A stretch of DNA of 64,000 bases from Buttiauxella massiliensis (GCF_902500225.1 NZ_LR722668.1:1-64000); one strand, 5' to 3'; shown: positions 14,393-25,574, counted from the stretch's first letter. A program made the numbers and translations. Notes: generated from the letters alone by a model not told the origin.

Positions 14393-15067
14393 ATGAAACG
14401 GACAAAAATCATAAATCACGCATCGTTCCGCAAAAGCTGGAACGCTCGCCATTTAACGCCGGTCGCACTGGCCGTTACCGCTGTGTTTATGCTTGCCGGT
14501 TGCGAACAAAATGACGAAACAGTTTCCATGTATCAAAACGCGGATGACTGCTCGCAGGCCAACCCTGGTAAAAGTGCTGAATGTACTACTGCCTTTAACA
14601 ACGCGCTGAAAGAAGCAGAACGTACCGCACCGAAATACGCTTCGCGCGAAGAATGTATTGCTGAGTTTGGTGAAGGCCAATGTCAGCAAGCCCCTGCACA
14701 AGCCAGTATGGCTGGTGAACAAGCTCAGGCTCAGCCACAACAAAGTGGCAGCTTCTGGATGCCGCTGATGGCAGGCTACATGATGGGTCGCCTGATGGGC
14801 GGCGGTGCGGGTTTCGCGCAGCAACCGTTGTTTAGCTCTAAAAATCCAGCAAGCCCGGCTTACGGTAAATATGCCGATGCCACCGGCAAAAGCTATGGTG
14901 CAGCCACACCTGGCCGTACCGCGACAGTTCCAAAAACTGCCATGGCACCAAAACCTGCAACCACCAGTACAGTGACTCGTGGCGGTTTCGGTGACTCAGT
15001 TGCCAAACAATCAACTATGCAGCGCAGTAACAGCGCAACAGGTTCTTCTCGCTCCATGGGTGGCTAA
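14393..15067 (+). CDS. ygiB: DUF1190 family lipoprotein-like protein YgiB
   Basis: A 224-residue protein of the DUF1190 family. The N-terminus is basic and hydrophobic and reaches FMLAGC, a lipobox-like motif, near residue 35. The middle is Cys- and Gln-rich, with a conserved [20 protein letters not shown] stretch, and the Ser/Thr-rich tail ends SRSMGG. In E. coli ygiB and ygiC follow tolC and belong to the Mar/Sox/Rob regulon; function is unknown. The start at 14393 replaces a longer frame that runs back into tolC. ygiC begins 6 bp later. Confidence 0.93.
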   Translation: MKRTKIINHASFRKSWNARHLTPVALAVTAVFMLAGCEQNDETVSMYQNADDCSQANPGKSAECTTAFNNALKEAERTAPKYASREECIAEFGEGQCQQAPAQASMAGEQAQAQPQQSGSFWMPLMAGYMMGRLMGGGAGFAQQPLFSSKNPASPAYGKYADATGKSYGAATPGRTATVPKTAMAPKPATTSTVTRGGFGDSVAKQSTMQRSNSATGSSRSMGG

Positions 15068-15073
15068 GAAATT

Positions 15074-16234
15074 ATGGAAAGAATTGCGATTACTGAGCGC
15101 CCGGATTGGCGCGAGAAAGCCACTGAATACGGTTTTAACTTTCACACCATGTATGGCGAGCCGTACTGGTGTGAAGACGCATATTACAAGCTAACGCTCG
15201 CTCAAGTTGAACGCCTGGAAGAAGTCACCGCTGAACTGCACCAGATGTGCCTGAAAGTTGTCGAAAAAGTGGTGAGCAGTGATGAGCTGCTGGCCAAATT
15301 CCGCATCCCGAAACACACCTGGGAATTTGTGCGCCAGTCCTGGCGTTCGCAGCAACCGTCTCTCTACTCCCGTCTGGATATCGCGTGGGATGGCGTGGGT
15401 GAACCTAAGCTCCTGGAAAATAACGCCGATACCCCAACTTCGTTATACGAAGCGGCATTCTTCCAGTGGATCTGGCTTGAAGACCAAGTTCAGGCAGGGA
15501 ATCTGCCAGAAGGAAGCGATCAGTTCAACAGCCTGCAAGAGAAGCTGATTGAACGTTTTGCTGAATTAAAACAGCAGCACGGCTTCAATCTGGTGCATTT
15601 CGCCTGCTGCCAGGACACCACAGAAGATCGCGGCACGGTTCAGTATTTGCAAGATTGTGCAGCCGAAGCAGAAGTGGCGAGCGAATTCGTCTACATGGAA
15701 GATATCGGTCTGGGCGAGAGAGGCCAGTTCACCGATTTGCAGGATCAGGTTATCAGTAACCTGTTCAAGCTCTATCCGTGGGAATTCATGCTGCGTGAAG
15801 TGTTCTCCACCAAACTTGAAGATGCTGGCGTTCGCTGGCTGGAGCCTGCCTGGAAGAGCATTATCTCCAATAAAGCATTGCTGCCGATGCTGTGGGAAAT
15901 GTTCCCGGATCATCCAAACTTGCTGCCTGCTTATTTCGCCGAAGATAACTATCCGGCGATGGATAAATACGTGGTGAAGCCAATCTTCTCCCGGGAAGGT
16001 GCAAATGTGAAGATCATCGAAAACGGCGAAGAAATTGCCCGTGTCGATGGTCCTTACGGTGAAGAAGGCATGATCGTGCAGGAATTCTATCAGTTGCCTA
16101 AATTTGGCGACAGTTATGTGCTGATCGGTAGCTGGCTCATCAACGATCAACCTGCAGGAATTGGGATTCGTGAAGATCGCGAGCTGATCACTCAGGATCT
16201 TTCGCGCTTCTATCCGCATGTGTTTGTAGAGTAA
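15074..16234 (+). CDS. ygiC: Glutathionylspermidine synthase-like ATP-grasp protein YgiC
   Basis: A 386-residue protein of the glutathionylspermidine synthetase C-terminal (GSP_synth) family, an ATP-grasp fold. The segments [32 protein letters not shown] and [10 protein letters not shown] correspond to the Mg-ATP and substrate loops. The amidase half of Gsp is absent. E. coli YgiC and YjfC lack demonstrated glutathionylspermidine synthase activity, so the substrate is unknown. It is coupled to ygiB by a 6-bp gap. Confidence 0.95.
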   Translation: MERIAITERPDWREKATEYGFNFHTMYGEPYWCEDAYYKLTLAQVERLEEVTAELHQMCLKVVEKVVSSDELLAKFRIPKHTWEFVRQSWRSQQPSLYSRLDIAWDGVGEPKLLENNADTPTSLYEAAFFQWIWLEDQVQAGNLPEGSDQFNSLQEKLIERFAELKQQHGFNLVHFACCQDTTEDRGTVQYLQDCAAEAEVASEFVYMEDIGLGERGQFTDLQDQVISNLFKLYPWEFMLREVFSTKLEDAGVRWLEPAWKSIISNKALLPMLWEMFPDHPNLLPAYFAEDNYPAMDKYVVKPIFSREGANVKIIENGEEIARVDGPYGEEGMIVQEFYQLPKFGDSYVLIGSWLINDQPAGIGIREDRELITQDLSRFYPHVFVE

Positions 16235-16269
16235 ATATTAAAATACTCGAAACTAGCATCATATTCTTA

Positions 16270-16391
16270 CCCTAAATAATTCAGCTTGCAGGTAGACGGC
16301 AAGAGAACAAATCCCCAGGAGCTTACATGAGTAAGTGACTGGGGTGAGTGAGCTCAGCCAACACCTCTGCAAGTTGAAGTATGACGGGTAA
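16270..16391 (+). repeat. ERIC element
   Basis: An imperfect palindrome of about 122 bp with the ERIC core (CCCCAGGAGCTTACATGAGT followed by AAGTGACTGGGGTGAG), between the convergent ends of ygiC and ygiD. ERIC elements are non-autonomous, enterobacterial intergenic repeats transcribed with flanking genes. A second copy lies at 23911-24033. Confidence 0.9.
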
Positions 16392-16392
16392 G

Positions 16393-17181
16393 TTAGCCAA
16401 TCTGCACAGAAAGCATACTCAACGATCCCATCTCAATACCGTCTGTCGGCAGTGTAACTGGCTCTTTACCATCCCATGCCCCGAGAACATATAACAGTGG
16501 CAGGTAGTGATCCGCTGTTGGGTTAGATAACGATCCACCTTCATGTTCCAGGTAGTTAACCAATGGGTGCTCGGCTACCGGCCCAAGCCAGGTGAGATTG
16601 TCTTTAACGTATTGGTTAAATGATTCTGCCCACGGATATGGCGTGTTTTCACCGTGCCAGCGCGCAGTTCTCAGGTTATGAACCACGTTACCACTGGCAA
16701 TGAGCATGATGCCCTGATCGCGCAATGTCGCCAGCTTGCGGCCTATTTCAAAATGCCAGTCCGCCGGTTTCGTGCTGTCGATACTGAGCTGCACCATTGG
16801 AATATCAGCATTCGGGTACATTTTAATAAGTACACCCCAGGAGCCGTGGTCAAACCCCCAGGCTTCTTTGTCTTGCATCACCGGAACGGGGGCCATCAAA
16901 TCGACCAACTGTTGTGCCAGCTCAGGGGAACCCGGTGCCGGATAATGAGTATCGTACAAGGCCTGCGGGAAACCACCAAAATCATGGATAGTTTTTGGCG
17001 CTTCCATTGCAGTCACACCCGTGCCTTTAGTGAACCAGTGCGCAGATATCACCACAATAGCTTTTGGGCGCGGTAACGTCTCTCCCAAATGACGCCAGGC
17101 TTGGGTATATTGGTTATCTTCCAGCACGTTCATTGGGCTACCGTGTCCGAGGAAGAGCGCAGGCATTCGTTGAGTTGTCAT
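16393..17181 (-). CDS. ygiD: 4,5-DOPA-extradiol dioxygenase YgiD
   Basis: A 262-residue LigB-type, metal-dependent extradiol dioxygenase; E. coli YgiD cleaves the ring of L-DOPA in vitro. Metal-site regions are visible: FLGHGSPMN near residue 10, ISAHWFTKG near 50, GFDHGSWGV near 115 and SGNVVHNLR near 170. The start at 17181 is chosen by match to E. coli and by the upstream AAAGGA; a frame to 17205 is less likely. Convergent with ygiC, divergent from zupT. Confidence 0.95.
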   Translation of the reverse strand: MTTQRMPALFLGHGSPMNVLEDNQYTQAWRHLGETLPRPKAIVVISAHWFTKGTGVTAMEAPKTIHDFGGFPQALYDTHYPAPGSPELAQQLVDLMAPVPVMQDKEAWGFDHGSWGVLIKMYPNADIPMVQLSIDSTKPADWHFEIGRKLATLRDQGIMLIASGNVVHNLRTARWHGENTPYPWAESFNQYVKDNLTWLGPVAEHPLVNYLEHEGGSLSNPTADHYLPLLYVLGAWDGKEPVTLPTDGIEMGSLSMLSVQIG

Positions 17182-17349
17182 GGTGGTGTCCTTTAATCGG
17201 GTCATTCAGTTTATGAAAACTACAGTACGCGCTTTTACGCTATGAAGAACTCAGATAAGAATGATGAAGATCTTCAGGAAATTTGAATGTAAGCGATGTG
17301 TAAAGCTTCTCAACTGGCTCTCGATTTTTATCACATCGCCCATTAATAT

Positions 17350-17367
17350 GAATGAGAATCATTATCA
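17350..17367. promoter_or_regulatory. Fur-box-like site upstream of zupT
   Basis: GAATGAGAATCATTATCA, 13 bp before the zupT start, aligns with the 19-bp Fur consensus at about 15 of 19 positions. It overlaps the region expected to bind RNA polymerase or the ribosome, so iron-dependent repression is plausible but not shown by the sequence alone. Confidence 0.5.
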
Positions 17368-17380
17368 AAAGGAGTGATAC

Positions 17381-18148
17381 ATGTCAGTACCCTTGATCCT
17401 GACCCTATTAGCAGGGGGAGCCACTTTCATTGGTGCTTTTCTTGGCGTGCTCGGCCAGAAGCCATCAAACCGTGTGCTGGCATTTTCCCTCGGCTTTGCA
17501 GCGGGCATTATGCTGCTTATCTCTTTAATGGAGATGCTGCCTGCCGCACTCCATACCGAGGGGATGTCGCCGGTACTGGGTTATGGCATGTTTATGCTGG
17601 GTTTGCTGGGCTACTTCGCACTCGATCGCGCCCTACCCCATGCACATCCGCAAGATTTGATGGACAGCAAGCCACAGCCGCGTAATTTACGCCGCACCGC
17701 ATTGCTGCTGACGCTGGGTATTAGCTTGCACAACTTCCCTGAAGGGGTAGCAACGTTTGTAACTGCCAGTAGTAACCTGGAATTAGGGATGGGGATTGCG
17801 CTCGCAGTAGCATTGCACAATATTCCTGAAGGTTTGGCCGTGGCGGGCCCGGTCTACGCGGCTACGGGTTCAAAACGCAAAGCCATCTTCTGGGCAGGGA
17901 TTTCGGGACTTGCGGAAATTCTCGGTGGTGTACTCGCCTGGCTGATTTTAGGCCCGATGATTTCGCCAGTTTTAATGGCTGCCATTATGGCCGCCGTAGC
18001 AGGCATTATGGTGGCATTGTCAGTTGATGAACTAATGCCACTCGCTAAAGAAATCGATCCACATAACAATCCAAGTTACGGTGTGCTTTGCGGTATGGCG
18101 GTGATGGGGTTTAGCCTGACACTGCTGCAAAGCAACGGAATCGGCTAA
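17381..18148 (+). CDS. zupT: Zinc/divalent metal transporter ZupT (ZIP family)
   Basis: A 255-residue ZIP-family inner-membrane transporter that imports zinc and also iron, manganese and cobalt. About eight hydrophobic segments are visible, with the two metal-binding ZIP motifs [11 protein letters not shown] and [12 protein letters not shown] in the fourth and fifth. Length matches E. coli ZupT (257). GGAG lies 8 bp before the ATG. The Fur-like box immediately upstream suggests iron-linked control. It ends at a terminator shared with convergent ribB. Confidence 0.96.
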   Translation: MSVPLILTLLAGGATFIGAFLGVLGQKPSNRVLAFSLGFAAGIMLLISLMEMLPAALHTEGMSPVLGYGMFMLGLLGYFALDRALPHAHPQDLMDSKPQPRNLRRTALLLTLGISLHNFPEGVATFVTASSNLELGMGIALAVALHNIPEGLAVAGPVYAATGSKRKAIFWAGISGLAEILGGVLAWLILGPMISPVLMAAIMAAVAGIMVALSVDELMPLAKEIDPHNNPSYGVLCGMAVMGFSLTLLQSNGIG

Positions 18149-18182
18149 AAAAGAAGCCCGGTGTAATAACCGGGCTTTTTGC
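18149..18182. terminator. Bidirectional terminator between zupT and ribB
   Basis: Seven-base stem AGCCCGG/CCGGGCT (18155-18176) with A-run before and T-run after, between convergent genes; works for both strands. Confidence 0.88.
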
Positions 18183-18197
18183 TTTTTAGCTCGCTAG

Positions 18198-18851
18198 TTA
18201 GCTTGCTTTGCGTTCGTGAGACTGGCGGTATTCCACCAGGTCTTCAATCGTTACAACAGCCATATTGTGCTGGCGAGCAAAGGTGATGCACTCAGGTGCA
18301 CGCGCCATGGTGCCATCATCGTTGGTCAGTTCACACAAAACACCAGCCGGTTTAAAACCAGCAAGCGTTACCAAATCAATGGTTGCTTCAGTGTGACCAC
18401 CACGAGTTAACACGCCACCAGGCTGAGCACGCAGCGGGAACACATGGCCCGGGCGGTTCAGGTCGCTTGGTTTTGCGCCATCAGCAATCGCGGCACGCAC
18501 AGTCGTAATACGGTCTGCAGCAGAAACACCGGTAGTTACACCACTTGCAGCTTCGATAGTCACAGTAAACCCGGTGCCATAAGCACTGGTGTTGTTCTCA
18601 ACCATCATTGGCAATTCGAGTTGTTTACGGCGTTCTTCAGTCAGGCACAGGCAAACAATACCGCTGCCGTGGCGAATGGTCAGAGCCATTTGCTCAACGG
18701 TCATGGTTTCCGCAGGGAAAATCATGTCACCTTCGTTCTCGCGATCTTCATCGTCAAGAACCATAACCCCGCGGCCTTCACGTAGTGCTTCAAGAGCGTG
18801 TTCTACGCGCTGTGTAGGGGTGCCAAATGCAGAAAGGAGCGTCTGATTCAT
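18198..18851 (-). CDS. ribB: 3,4-dihydroxy-2-butanone-4-phosphate synthase
   Basis: A 217-residue enzyme that makes the four-carbon precursor of riboflavin from ribulose-5-phosphate. The acidic loop [12 protein letters not shown] near residue 33, [13 protein letters not shown] and [28 protein letters not shown] match E. coli RibB nearly throughout. It is monofunctional, with no GTP cyclohydrolase II part. An FMN riboswitch lies in its leader (18950-19090), giving feedback control by FMN. Confidence 0.98.
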   Translation of the reverse strand: MNQTLLSAFGTPTQRVEHALEALREGRGVMVLDDEDRENEGDMIFPAETMTVEQMALTIRHGSGIVCLCLTEERRKQLELPMMVENNTSAYGTGFTVTIEAASGVTTGVSAADRITTVRAAIADGAKPSDLNRPGHVFPLRAQPGGVLTRGGHTEATIDLVTLAGFKPAGVLCELTNDDGTMARAPECITFARQHNMAVVTIEDLVEYRQSHERKAS

Positions 18852-18949
18852 GGTAAAAAAACCTCATTAAAATTATGGTTACCAGAATCAGGGCAGTCTT
18901 AGGAGCTATAAAAATAACGTGAGCAGGCTTAAAAGCTTGAGCTTAGTCG

Positions 18950-19090
18950 TTACTCTCTCCCATCCGGACTATAACCGTCGGCTCCGGAATTACACCGGAT
19001 CTGCTAACCTCCAGATTGCTCTGGAGCGCTCGCGGGCTTTCAGCGTTCGCTGATTTACCGCCGGTGGGGAGTTACACCCCGCCCTGAGAA
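18950..19090 (-). promoter_or_regulatory. FMN riboswitch (RFN element) of ribB
   Basis: On the minus strand the conserved RFN blocks occur in order: GGGCGGGGTGTAACTCCCCA, CCGGCGGTAAATC, AGCCCGCGAGCG, CAGATCCGGTGTAATTCCGG, GCCGACGGTTATAGTCCGGA and TGGGAGAGAGT. It lies about 100 bp before the ribB start. FMN binding represses ribB expression in E. coli. Confidence 0.97.
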
Positions 19091-19219
19091 TAAGCAGACT
19101 TACTATAACGCCGATGATTTTCTCTGGCAACGGCAAACCTTATAACATTTCGGGTTTCTAACCTGCCATGCAGGCATTACAATTAAGGCAGACAATCCCG
19201 TAAGATTATGGAAGCCGCT

Positions 19220-19507
19220 ATGATTGACCCGAAAAAAATTGAACAGATCGCACGCCAGGTCCACGAGTCAATGCCGAAAGGGATTCGTGAATTCGGGGAT
19301 GATGTCGAGAAAAAAGTTCGCCAGGTTTTGCAGTCGCAGTTAACTCGTCTGGATTTGGTGAGCCGTGAAGAGTTTGATGTGCAGACTCAGGTGTTGCTGC
19401 GTACCCGTGAAAAACTGGCTTTACTGGAACAGCGTTTAACCGAGCTTGAGAATCGTAGCGTTCAGACTGCACCAGAAGTGACGCCGCCAACCGAACCGCA
19501 GATGTAA
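19220..19507 (+). CDS. ubiK: Ubiquinone biosynthesis accessory factor UbiK
   Basis: A 95-residue small coiled-coil protein (BMFP family, formerly YqiC). UbiK binds UbiJ and supports aerobic ubiquinone synthesis in the cytoplasmic Ubi complex. The N-terminal [20 protein letters not shown] and the coiled coil [20 protein letters not shown] are diagnostic. The start at 19220 follows E. coli and has GGAAG 5 bp upstream; an in-frame ATG at 19208 would add four residues. Ends at a bidirectional terminator with hldE. Confidence 0.95.
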   Translation: MIDPKKIEQIARQVHESMPKGIREFGDDVEKKVRQVLQSQLTRLDLVSREEFDVQTQVLLRTREKLALLEQRLTELENRSVQTAPEVTPPTEPQM

Positions 19508-19533
19508 AAAACGCCCCGTCAGGGGCGTCTTTG
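19505..19533. terminator. Bidirectional terminator between ubiK and hldE
   Basis: Stem ACGCCCC/GGGGCGT (19511-19528) with A-run before and T-rich end after, between convergent ubiK and hldE. Confidence 0.85.
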
Positions 19534-19548
19534 CAATGTGCGTCTGGC

Positions 19549-20979
19549 TTATGCCTCGTGGCTTTGAATCTTCTTAATGATATTTGTCGTCGAGCAACCA
19601 TCTTCAAAATTCAGCACCATCACTTCACCACCGTTGGCCCAGACCTCTTTACTCCCGGCAATATCATCCGGTTTGTAATCGCCACCTTTGACCAGCAGGT
19701 CAGGCAAGATCTCGCCAATCAAGCGTTGCGGAGTATCTTCTTCAAACAGTACCACCCAATCTACCGCTTCCAGTGCTGCTAACACGATCATGCGCTGATC
19801 CTGCGGGTTTACCGGGCGGGTTTCACCTTTCAGGCGTTTGGTTGAAGCATCACTGTTTGCCGCAACAATCAGGCGGTCGCCAAGTTTGCGTGCATTCGCC
19901 AGATACGAAACATGGCCTGCATGGAGAATGTCGAATACGCCATTAGTCATCACGACTTTCTCACCACGCTTACGTGCGTTAGCCACAGCCACTTTCAGCT
20001 CTGCTTCGGTCATAACGCCAAAGCCTGAGTCAGCACGCCCACGCACAGCGTTTTCCAGCTCAATTGGCGAAACGGTAGAAGTACCCAGTTTGCCAACAAC
20101 TACACCTGCTGCCGCATTGGCAAAGTAGCATGCTTCTTCCAGCGAATTACCCGCAGCAAGCGTTGCCGCCAGCACACCAATTACCGTATCACCCGCACCG
20201 GTCACATCGTAAACTTCCTGTGCCTGAGTCGGCAAATGGAACGGCTCGATGCCAGGCTGAAGCAGTGTCATACCGTGTTCGGAACGAGTAATCAGCAAAG
20301 CGGAAAGATCGTATTCAGCGATTAGCTTCATACCTCGTTCCACCAGCTCTTCGTCGTTCTTACACTTGCCAACAACCGCTTCAAATTCAGAGAGATTTGG
20401 CGTCAACAACGTAGCACCGCGATAGCGATTAAAGTCTGTTCCTTTCGGATCAATCAGCACTGGCACATTGGCCGCACGCGCAAGGCTAATCATATGCTCA
20501 ACGCTTGTCAGCGCGCCTTTTGCGTAGTCAGAAAGCACCAGCGCGCCAATGTGTGGCAAAGCCTGGCTAATACGCTCGTGCAAAGGTTCCGGGTCAACGC
20601 CTTCAAAGCCTTCTTCGAAATCGAGGCGAATCAGCTGTTGGTTGCGGGAAAGTACACGCAGTTTGGTGATTGTCGGATGAGTCGGGACCGAAACGAAATC
20701 GCACTTAACGTTCACACCGGCCAGCGTCTGGCTGAGTGCCCGCGCGGCATCGTCGATGCCCGTCAAACCCACCAGCCGAGAATTGGCACCCAACGAAGCA
20801 ATATTCATTGCCACGTTAGCCGCGCCGCCAGGGCGTTCTTCAATATTCTCGACTTTCACCACTGGCACCGGAGCTTCCGGGGAGATGCGGCTCGTAGGGC
20901 CATACCAGTAGCGATCCAGCATCACATCACCAACTACCATGACGCCTGCACGGCTGTATTCGGGCAGCGTTACTTTCAT
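19549..20979 (-). CDS. hldE: Bifunctional heptose kinase/adenylyltransferase HldE
   Basis: A 476-residue enzyme of ADP-L-glycero-D-manno-heptose synthesis for lipopolysaccharide inner core. The N-terminal PfkB/ribokinase domain (1-320) has [16 protein letters not shown] and the catalytic [11 protein letters not shown]; the C-terminal nucleotidyltransferase domain has the [17 protein letters not shown] segment with its HxGH motif. The start at 20979 gives the usual E. coli length (477); the longer frame to 21057 would overlap glnE. Downstream member of the glnE-hldE unit. Confidence 0.97.
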   Translation of the reverse strand: MKVTLPEYSRAGVMVVGDVMLDRYWYGPTSRISPEAPVPVVKVENIEERPGGAANVAMNIASLGANSRLVGLTGIDDAARALSQTLAGVNVKCDFVSVPTHPTITKLRVLSRNQQLIRLDFEEGFEGVDPEPLHERISQALPHIGALVLSDYAKGALTSVEHMISLARAANVPVLIDPKGTDFNRYRGATLLTPNLSEFEAVVGKCKNDEELVERGMKLIAEYDLSALLITRSEHGMTLLQPGIEPFHLPTQAQEVYDVTGAGDTVIGVLAATLAAGNSLEEACYFANAAAGVVVGKLGTSTVSPIELENAVRGRADSGFGVMTEAELKVAVANARKRGEKVVMTNGVFDILHAGHVSYLANARKLGDRLIVAANSDASTKRLKGETRPVNPQDQRMIVLAALEAVDWVVLFEEDTPQRLIGEILPDLLVKGGDYKPDDIAGSKEVWANGGEVMVLNFEDGCSTTNIIKKIQSHEA

Positions 20980-21034
20980 TCCTGACTCTCCAGAGAGGGA
21001 TAAAATTTTGTCGCGGATAATATCACAATTAATC

Positions 21035-23887
21035 TTATGCGCGTGTTTGCGGCTCACTCAGCCATTTGTGCCAGCTTGTTAATACCTGCTCGCGCTCTTG
21101 AGTGAATGTATCCATTGCCACGTTTCCAGGCAGCTCTTGCAATGCCAGGTGATGAAGTTCATCGCGCAACGTGACATAAGCATGCGTCAGCGCTTTCGCT
21201 TCGTCATCACTCATGATGTCGTTTTGCGCCATTAATTCCAGAATGCGCACATTGTCAGACCAACGCGTCAATTTTGGAGCCTGCGCCGCATAACGTAAAA
21301 CCAGATATTGAGTGATAAATTCGATATCGGTAATACCACCTTCATCGGCTTTAATATCAAAGCGTTCACGGGTTTTCCCTCCCAGATGCGCACGCATTTT
21401 TTCGCGCATTTCACGCACTTCGTTCTGGAGTTTTTGACCTTCACGCGGCACACATAAAATCTTGCGGCGAATTGCATCGAATTCCTGCTTAAGCAGCGGA
21501 TCGCCATAGACAATACGTGCGCGCACCAGGGCCTGATGCTCCCAGGTCCAGGCTTCATTTTGCTGATAATCAGCGAAGGCTTCGGCGGTAGTCACCAGCA
21601 TGCCAGCGGCACCCGACGGGCGCAAACGCGCGTCGACTTCATACAAAATGCCCGATGAGGTTCGTGTGCTAAACAGGTGCATAACGCGTTGCGCGAGGCG
21701 TAAATAGAACTGGCGACCGTCAATTTCACGCTCACCATCAGTCATCACATCCGACGGGCAATCGTGCAGGAAAACAAGATCCAAATCGGAACTGTAGCCG
21801 AGTTCCCAGCCACCGAGTTTGCCATAACCGACCACCGCAAACCCGCGCCCTTCACGGTTCTGTAAGTGTTTTGGCTGGCCGTATCGCAAGACCATTTGCG
21901 CCCAGGCTTGCTGGACGACCGCATCGATCATCGCTTCGGCAAGCCAGGTCAGATGATCACTGACTTTCATCACCGGCAACGTGCCCGTAATGTCAGCCGC
22001 CGCCACACGTAACAGTTGCGCCTGTTTAAACTGACGCAACGCTTCCAATTGCTGTTCTTCGTCGTCATCAGGAACGCGCAGCAAATACTGGCGCAGTTCA
22101 TCACGATAGGCGTCGGTGGCGGTCGGTTGGTAAAGCGTATTCGGGTCTAGCAATTCATCCAGCAGCAGCGGATAACGTGCCAGTTGACTGGCAATCATTG
22201 GCGACGCAGCACATAGCGTGATCAGGTGCTTAAGCGCTCCCGGATACTCTGTAAGCAGCTCAAGATAGGTGGTACGAGTGACAATGCCGAGCAACAGCGG
22301 GGTTAAGCGCGACAACGGCAACGGCGCATCGCTGCGGGAACAAGCCTCGCACAGCAAGCGTGGCATCAGTTGATCCAGCACCTGACGGCCACGCGGCCCG
22401 ATAGTGCGCTTGTCAGTATCCTGGCGGAAATCACTTACCAGACGTAGTACTTCGCCACGCGCTTGCGGCGTTAAATGCTCCAACACTGGCGTATTCGCAT
22501 CAGCGTCCAATGCGTCCTGCCACAGCTCACGCCACGCTTCAGAGAGTTTATCCTCGCCCGGTTCCGGTTCATCATCGCCAATCAGCTCGTTAAATACCTG
22601 GCGCACGGCACTCATATGCTGTTGCAGCGTTTCTTGCAGTTCATCCCAGGTTTGCGCGTTCATGCCCCATGCAAGGCGAGCGCGGTTCAGCTCATCCCCA
22701 GGCAGCGTCTGAGTTTGTTCGTCATTGATGCTTTGCAGCAGGTTTTCCAGGCGGCGAAGATATAAATAGGCCTCATTCAGTTTGACGGCATCGCCTTCTG
22801 GCAGCAGGTGCAAATGTTGAATAGCTTTAAGGGTCGGCAGCAACGAACGTGACTGCAAAGAGGGCTCGCGGCCGCCACGAATCAGCTGGAATACCTGAAC
22901 GATAAACTCGGTTTCGCGAATGCCGCCCGCGCCAAGTTTAATGTTATCGGTCAACCCACGGCGGCGGACTTCACGGGCGATCATCCCTTTCATATTGCGC
23001 AAGGATTGGATCACACTGAAATCGATATAACGGCGAAAGACAAAAGGCCGCAACATGTTGCGCAGCTCCTGACTCCACACATCGTCGTTATCGCCCATGA
23101 TACGAGCTTTAACCATCGCGTAGCGTTCCCAGTCGCGGCCTTGTTCCTGGTAATAGTCTTCTAATGCGGCATAGCTCACCACCAACGGGCCGCTGTCCCC
23201 GAACGGGCGCAGGCGCATATCGACGCGATAAACAAAGCCGTCTTGTGTCGGTTGGTCGAGGATTTTAATCAGGCGCTGGCCGAGGCGTGTGAAGAACTGG
23301 GCGTTGTCCAGTTCACGGCGCCCACCCTGGGTAGAACCGTTTTCCGGCCAGGCAAAAATCAGGTCGATATCGGAGGAGAAGTTCAGCTCACCGCCACCAA
23401 GTTTGCCCATACCAAGAATCATCAGCGGTTGTGCGACACCCGCCTGGTTACACGGCGTGCCCCACTCACGGCAGCATGCTGCATAAAGCCAGTCACGGGC
23501 GGCGATAATCAGCGTTTCTGCCAACGCACTCAGTTGCTGGAGAGAGCTTTCAGTCGGCATCTGCTGCAATGCCTGCGACCAGGCAATTCTCACCATCATA
23601 CGGCGGCGAAACAGGCGCAGCGCGGTCATTAACGCGGACTCACTATCGACCCCCTGCAACTCTTGCTGCAGCCAGGCCGCATAGTGCTGCCATTCGTCGG
23701 CAAGCGGCGCTGAGTGCTGTAATTCCTCAAGCCATGCAGGATGCGCCGCCATGCTGTCACAAACAAAATCACTAAACGCCAGCACAGCCTGAGCCTCAGG
23801 GCTTAGCGTCTGGCGGTCAATCTCTTGTGGCAGACGCGCCAGCGCCGCCTGCAAATGCTGCTGTAATAGTGGCGCTTGCGACATCAT
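21035..23887 (-). CDS. glnE: Glutamine synthetase adenylyltransferase/deadenylase
   Basis: A 950-residue bifunctional enzyme that adds AMP to, or removes it from, glutamine synthetase under control of PII and glutamine. Two nucleotidyltransferase domains are visible: the N-terminal deadenylase with [15 protein letters not shown] near residue 170 and the C-terminal adenylyltransferase with [15 protein letters not shown] near 700. Length agrees with E. coli GlnE (946). Two adjacent ATG codons could serve as start. It lies between ygiF and hldE, with an ERIC repeat separating it from ygiF. Confidence 0.98.
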   Translation of the reverse strand: MMSQAPLLQQHLQAALARLPQEIDRQTLSPEAQAVLAFSDFVCDSMAAHPAWLEELQHSAPLADEWQHYAAWLQQELQGVDSESALMTALRLFRRRMMVRIAWSQALQQMPTESSLQQLSALAETLIIAARDWLYAACCREWGTPCNQAGVAQPLMILGMGKLGGGELNFSSDIDLIFAWPENGSTQGGRRELDNAQFFTRLGQRLIKILDQPTQDGFVYRVDMRLRPFGDSGPLVVSYAALEDYYQEQGRDWERYAMVKARIMGDNDDVWSQELRNMLRPFVFRRYIDFSVIQSLRNMKGMIAREVRRRGLTDNIKLGAGGIRETEFIVQVFQLIRGGREPSLQSRSLLPTLKAIQHLHLLPEGDAVKLNEAYLYLRRLENLLQSINDEQTQTLPGDELNRARLAWGMNAQTWDELQETLQQHMSAVRQVFNELIGDDEPEPGEDKLSEAWRELWQDALDADANTPVLEHLTPQARGEVLRLVSDFRQDTDKRTIGPRGRQVLDQLMPRLLCEACSRSDAPLPLSRLTPLLLGIVTRTTYLELLTEYPGALKHLITLCAASPMIASQLARYPLLLDELLDPNTLYQPTATDAYRDELRQYLLRVPDDDEEQQLEALRQFKQAQLLRVAAADITGTLPVMKVSDHLTWLAEAMIDAVVQQAWAQMVLRYGQPKHLQNREGRGFAVVGYGKLGGWELGYSSDLDLVFLHDCPSDVMTDGEREIDGRQFYLRLAQRVMHLFSTRTSSGILYEVDARLRPSGAAGMLVTTAEAFADYQQNEAWTWEHQALVRARIVYGDPLLKQEFDAIRRKILCVPREGQKLQNEVREMREKMRAHLGGKTRERFDIKADEGGITDIEFITQYLVLRYAAQAPKLTRWSDNVRILELMAQNDIMSDDEAKALTHAYVTLRDELHHLALQELPGNVAMDTFTQEREQVLTSWHKWLSEPQTRA

Positions 23888-23910
23888 GGTCGTATCCCTT
23901 GTTAACAGTA

Positions 23911-24033
23911 TCCCCTAAATAATTCGAGTTGCAGGTAGGCGGCAAGGGAACGAATCCCCAGGAACTTACAAGAGTAAGTGACTGGGTGAGTTCCTGCGGC
24001 CAACAACCCTGCGACTCAAAGTATGACGGGGAT
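23911..24033 (+). repeat. ERIC element
   Basis: Second ERIC copy, in the same orientation as the one at 16270, between glnE and the ygiF stop codon, so it lies inside the ygiF-glnE transcript. Core AAGTGACTGGGTGAG lacks one G compared with the other copy, and the outer arms differ at several positions. Confidence 0.88.
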
Positions 24034-25331
24034 TATTTTCCGCTATGCAGCCAGAATGGGGCCTGCGCAATAGCTTCATTACGATAATGTTCGATTTCTA
24101 CTTGTTGGCGCGTCGCAATGGCATGACGCAGCCCTTGCCAGTTGTCCAACCACGGTTGCGTTTTCGCATCTTCATAAACGCCTGCCAGCAGACGGATAGA
24201 GCCAGTTTCACGCGCCAGACGCGGCAGTTGATCAGCATAGCTGTCACCTAACGGGCGCTGGAAAGTTTCTTTAAGTTCTGCGGCGTGGCGCGAAAGATGG
24301 GTATCCGCAAAACGCTTAAACGAACCTGCCAGTTTGACGTTAGCTTTTTCGTCGGTGAATTTCTGCCATTGACGCCCTACCAGCCACTCGGTCAGCGCCC
24401 GTTTGGCCTGGCTACTTTCGGCGCTGAAAGCCAGCTCCTGCGCTTTTAGGTTAGAGGCCAGCATGGTTTCGTAAGTTGCGACCAGTTCACGAACTTGCGT
24501 ACTCGCCTTGCGTGGAATAATGCCGCCGAACAGCGCCAGTGCGTAGCGCACAAGGCCAACCGCTTCCAGAACCTGTGCTTTCGCTTTGCCGTTGCCACGC
24601 AACCACAGCTCTTCGTGGTATTGCCAGTGGCTAAGCGCCAGTTCCAGTGAACCTTCCAGCCCTTGTTCAACCGTCGCTTTCGGGGGAACGCGTAATACCG
24701 TTAATGGCTTAATTTCTCTTTCCATATTTCCCTGCACCAGATGGTATCCGCGCGCGGCTTTGCTCAGGCTACCCTGGCGTAAACCCGGTTGAGCGACCAG
24801 TTGCTTTGCAAAAGCTAAAACGTCTGCCGTTTCGCCTTCGAGTAATTCCAGCTCCAGCTCGCACAATGGCTCGGCCAGTTCACCCGCTTTCACTTCACCG
24901 AGATCCAGCGCCAGTTCGATACGGCTTTTGCCGTGCGTTACCACCCATTTTTCACGGGCAAAATCAGTGCTAAAAAGTGGGTTTAACTGGGATTGCAAAT
25001 CGTCCGGGGAAAGGCCTTCAGGCCAGACTTCTTTTGGCAGCAGCGACAGGTCAAGCTCAGCCTTGCTAAGCTCAACATTATATTCCGGGCGCTGGTGCAG
25101 CCCACCAGTGACACGGCCTGCGATTTTCATCGTCATTTCATAGCGGCCATTATCGCCACGGATGCGTAAACCCATATCATGACGGCGCAACTGGTTGTCG
25201 GCAGTTTCATAATAGATGTTGAGCAGTTGGCGGGGTTCACTATGCTGGCTTTCCAGCGAATTTAATGTGTTACGAAGAGAATCCAGTTCAGTTGGATTAA
25301 CAATAAATTTGAGTTCGATTTCCTGAGTCAT
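24033..25331 (-). CDS. ygiF: Inorganic triphosphatase (CYTH-CHAD protein)
   Basis: A 432-residue protein with an N-terminal CYTH domain (1-200; EIELKFIVNP start with the ExExK motif) and a C-terminal CHAD helical domain (about 220-430, His-rich). E. coli YgiF hydrolyses inorganic triphosphate with divalent metal. It is the first gene of the ygiF-glnE-hldE group. Length matches E. coli (433). CHAD domains bind polyphosphate, so the pairing points to phosphate polymer metabolism. Confidence 0.96.
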   Translation of the reverse strand: MTQEIELKFIVNPTELDSLRNTLNSLESQHSEPRQLLNIYYETADNQLRRHDMGLRIRGDNGRYEMTMKIAGRVTGGLHQRPEYNVELSKAELDLSLLPKEVWPEGLSPDDLQSQLNPLFSTDFAREKWVVTHGKSRIELALDLGEVKAGELAEPLCELELELLEGETADVLAFAKQLVAQPGLRQGSLSKAARGYHLVQGNMEREIKPLTVLRVPPKATVEQGLEGSLELALSHWQYHEELWLRGNGKAKAQVLEAVGLVRYALALFGGIIPRKASTQVRELVATYETMLASNLKAQELAFSAESSQAKRALTEWLVGRQWQKFTDEKANVKLAGSFKRFADTHLSRHAAELKETFQRPLGDSYADQLPRLARETGSIRLLAGVYEDAKTQPWLDNWQGLRHAIATRQQVEIEHYRNEAIAQAPFWLHSGK

Positions 25332-25574
25332 CGTCTTTTTACTTTTAGTTGGGTCACATCGAGCTAAAGCCCGGCGAACTTAGTATCTTAATAGCTGTCA
25401 GTAGATAATATTTTTCGCCAAATTACCATGAGTGGCGCGCATTTTGACGTGCCATAAGCTGTGAGCAATTGGTCAAATTCACACCAGGATGATTCTCATT
25501 CAGGTTTACGGATTGCGCCGTCAGACTGATGCCACTACTATCGTTCCACTATTTATGACAATAACGACGAAATC

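Noticed and set aside
15566-16219. Long minus-strand frame of 217 codons inside ygiC
   Set aside because: Lies fully opposite a conserved gene, with the composition of an antisense shadow (His/Phe/Ile-rich).
25484-25502. Second Fur box upstream of ygiM
   Set aside because: Only about 12 of 19 matches to the consensus on the minus strand; too weak to list as a site.
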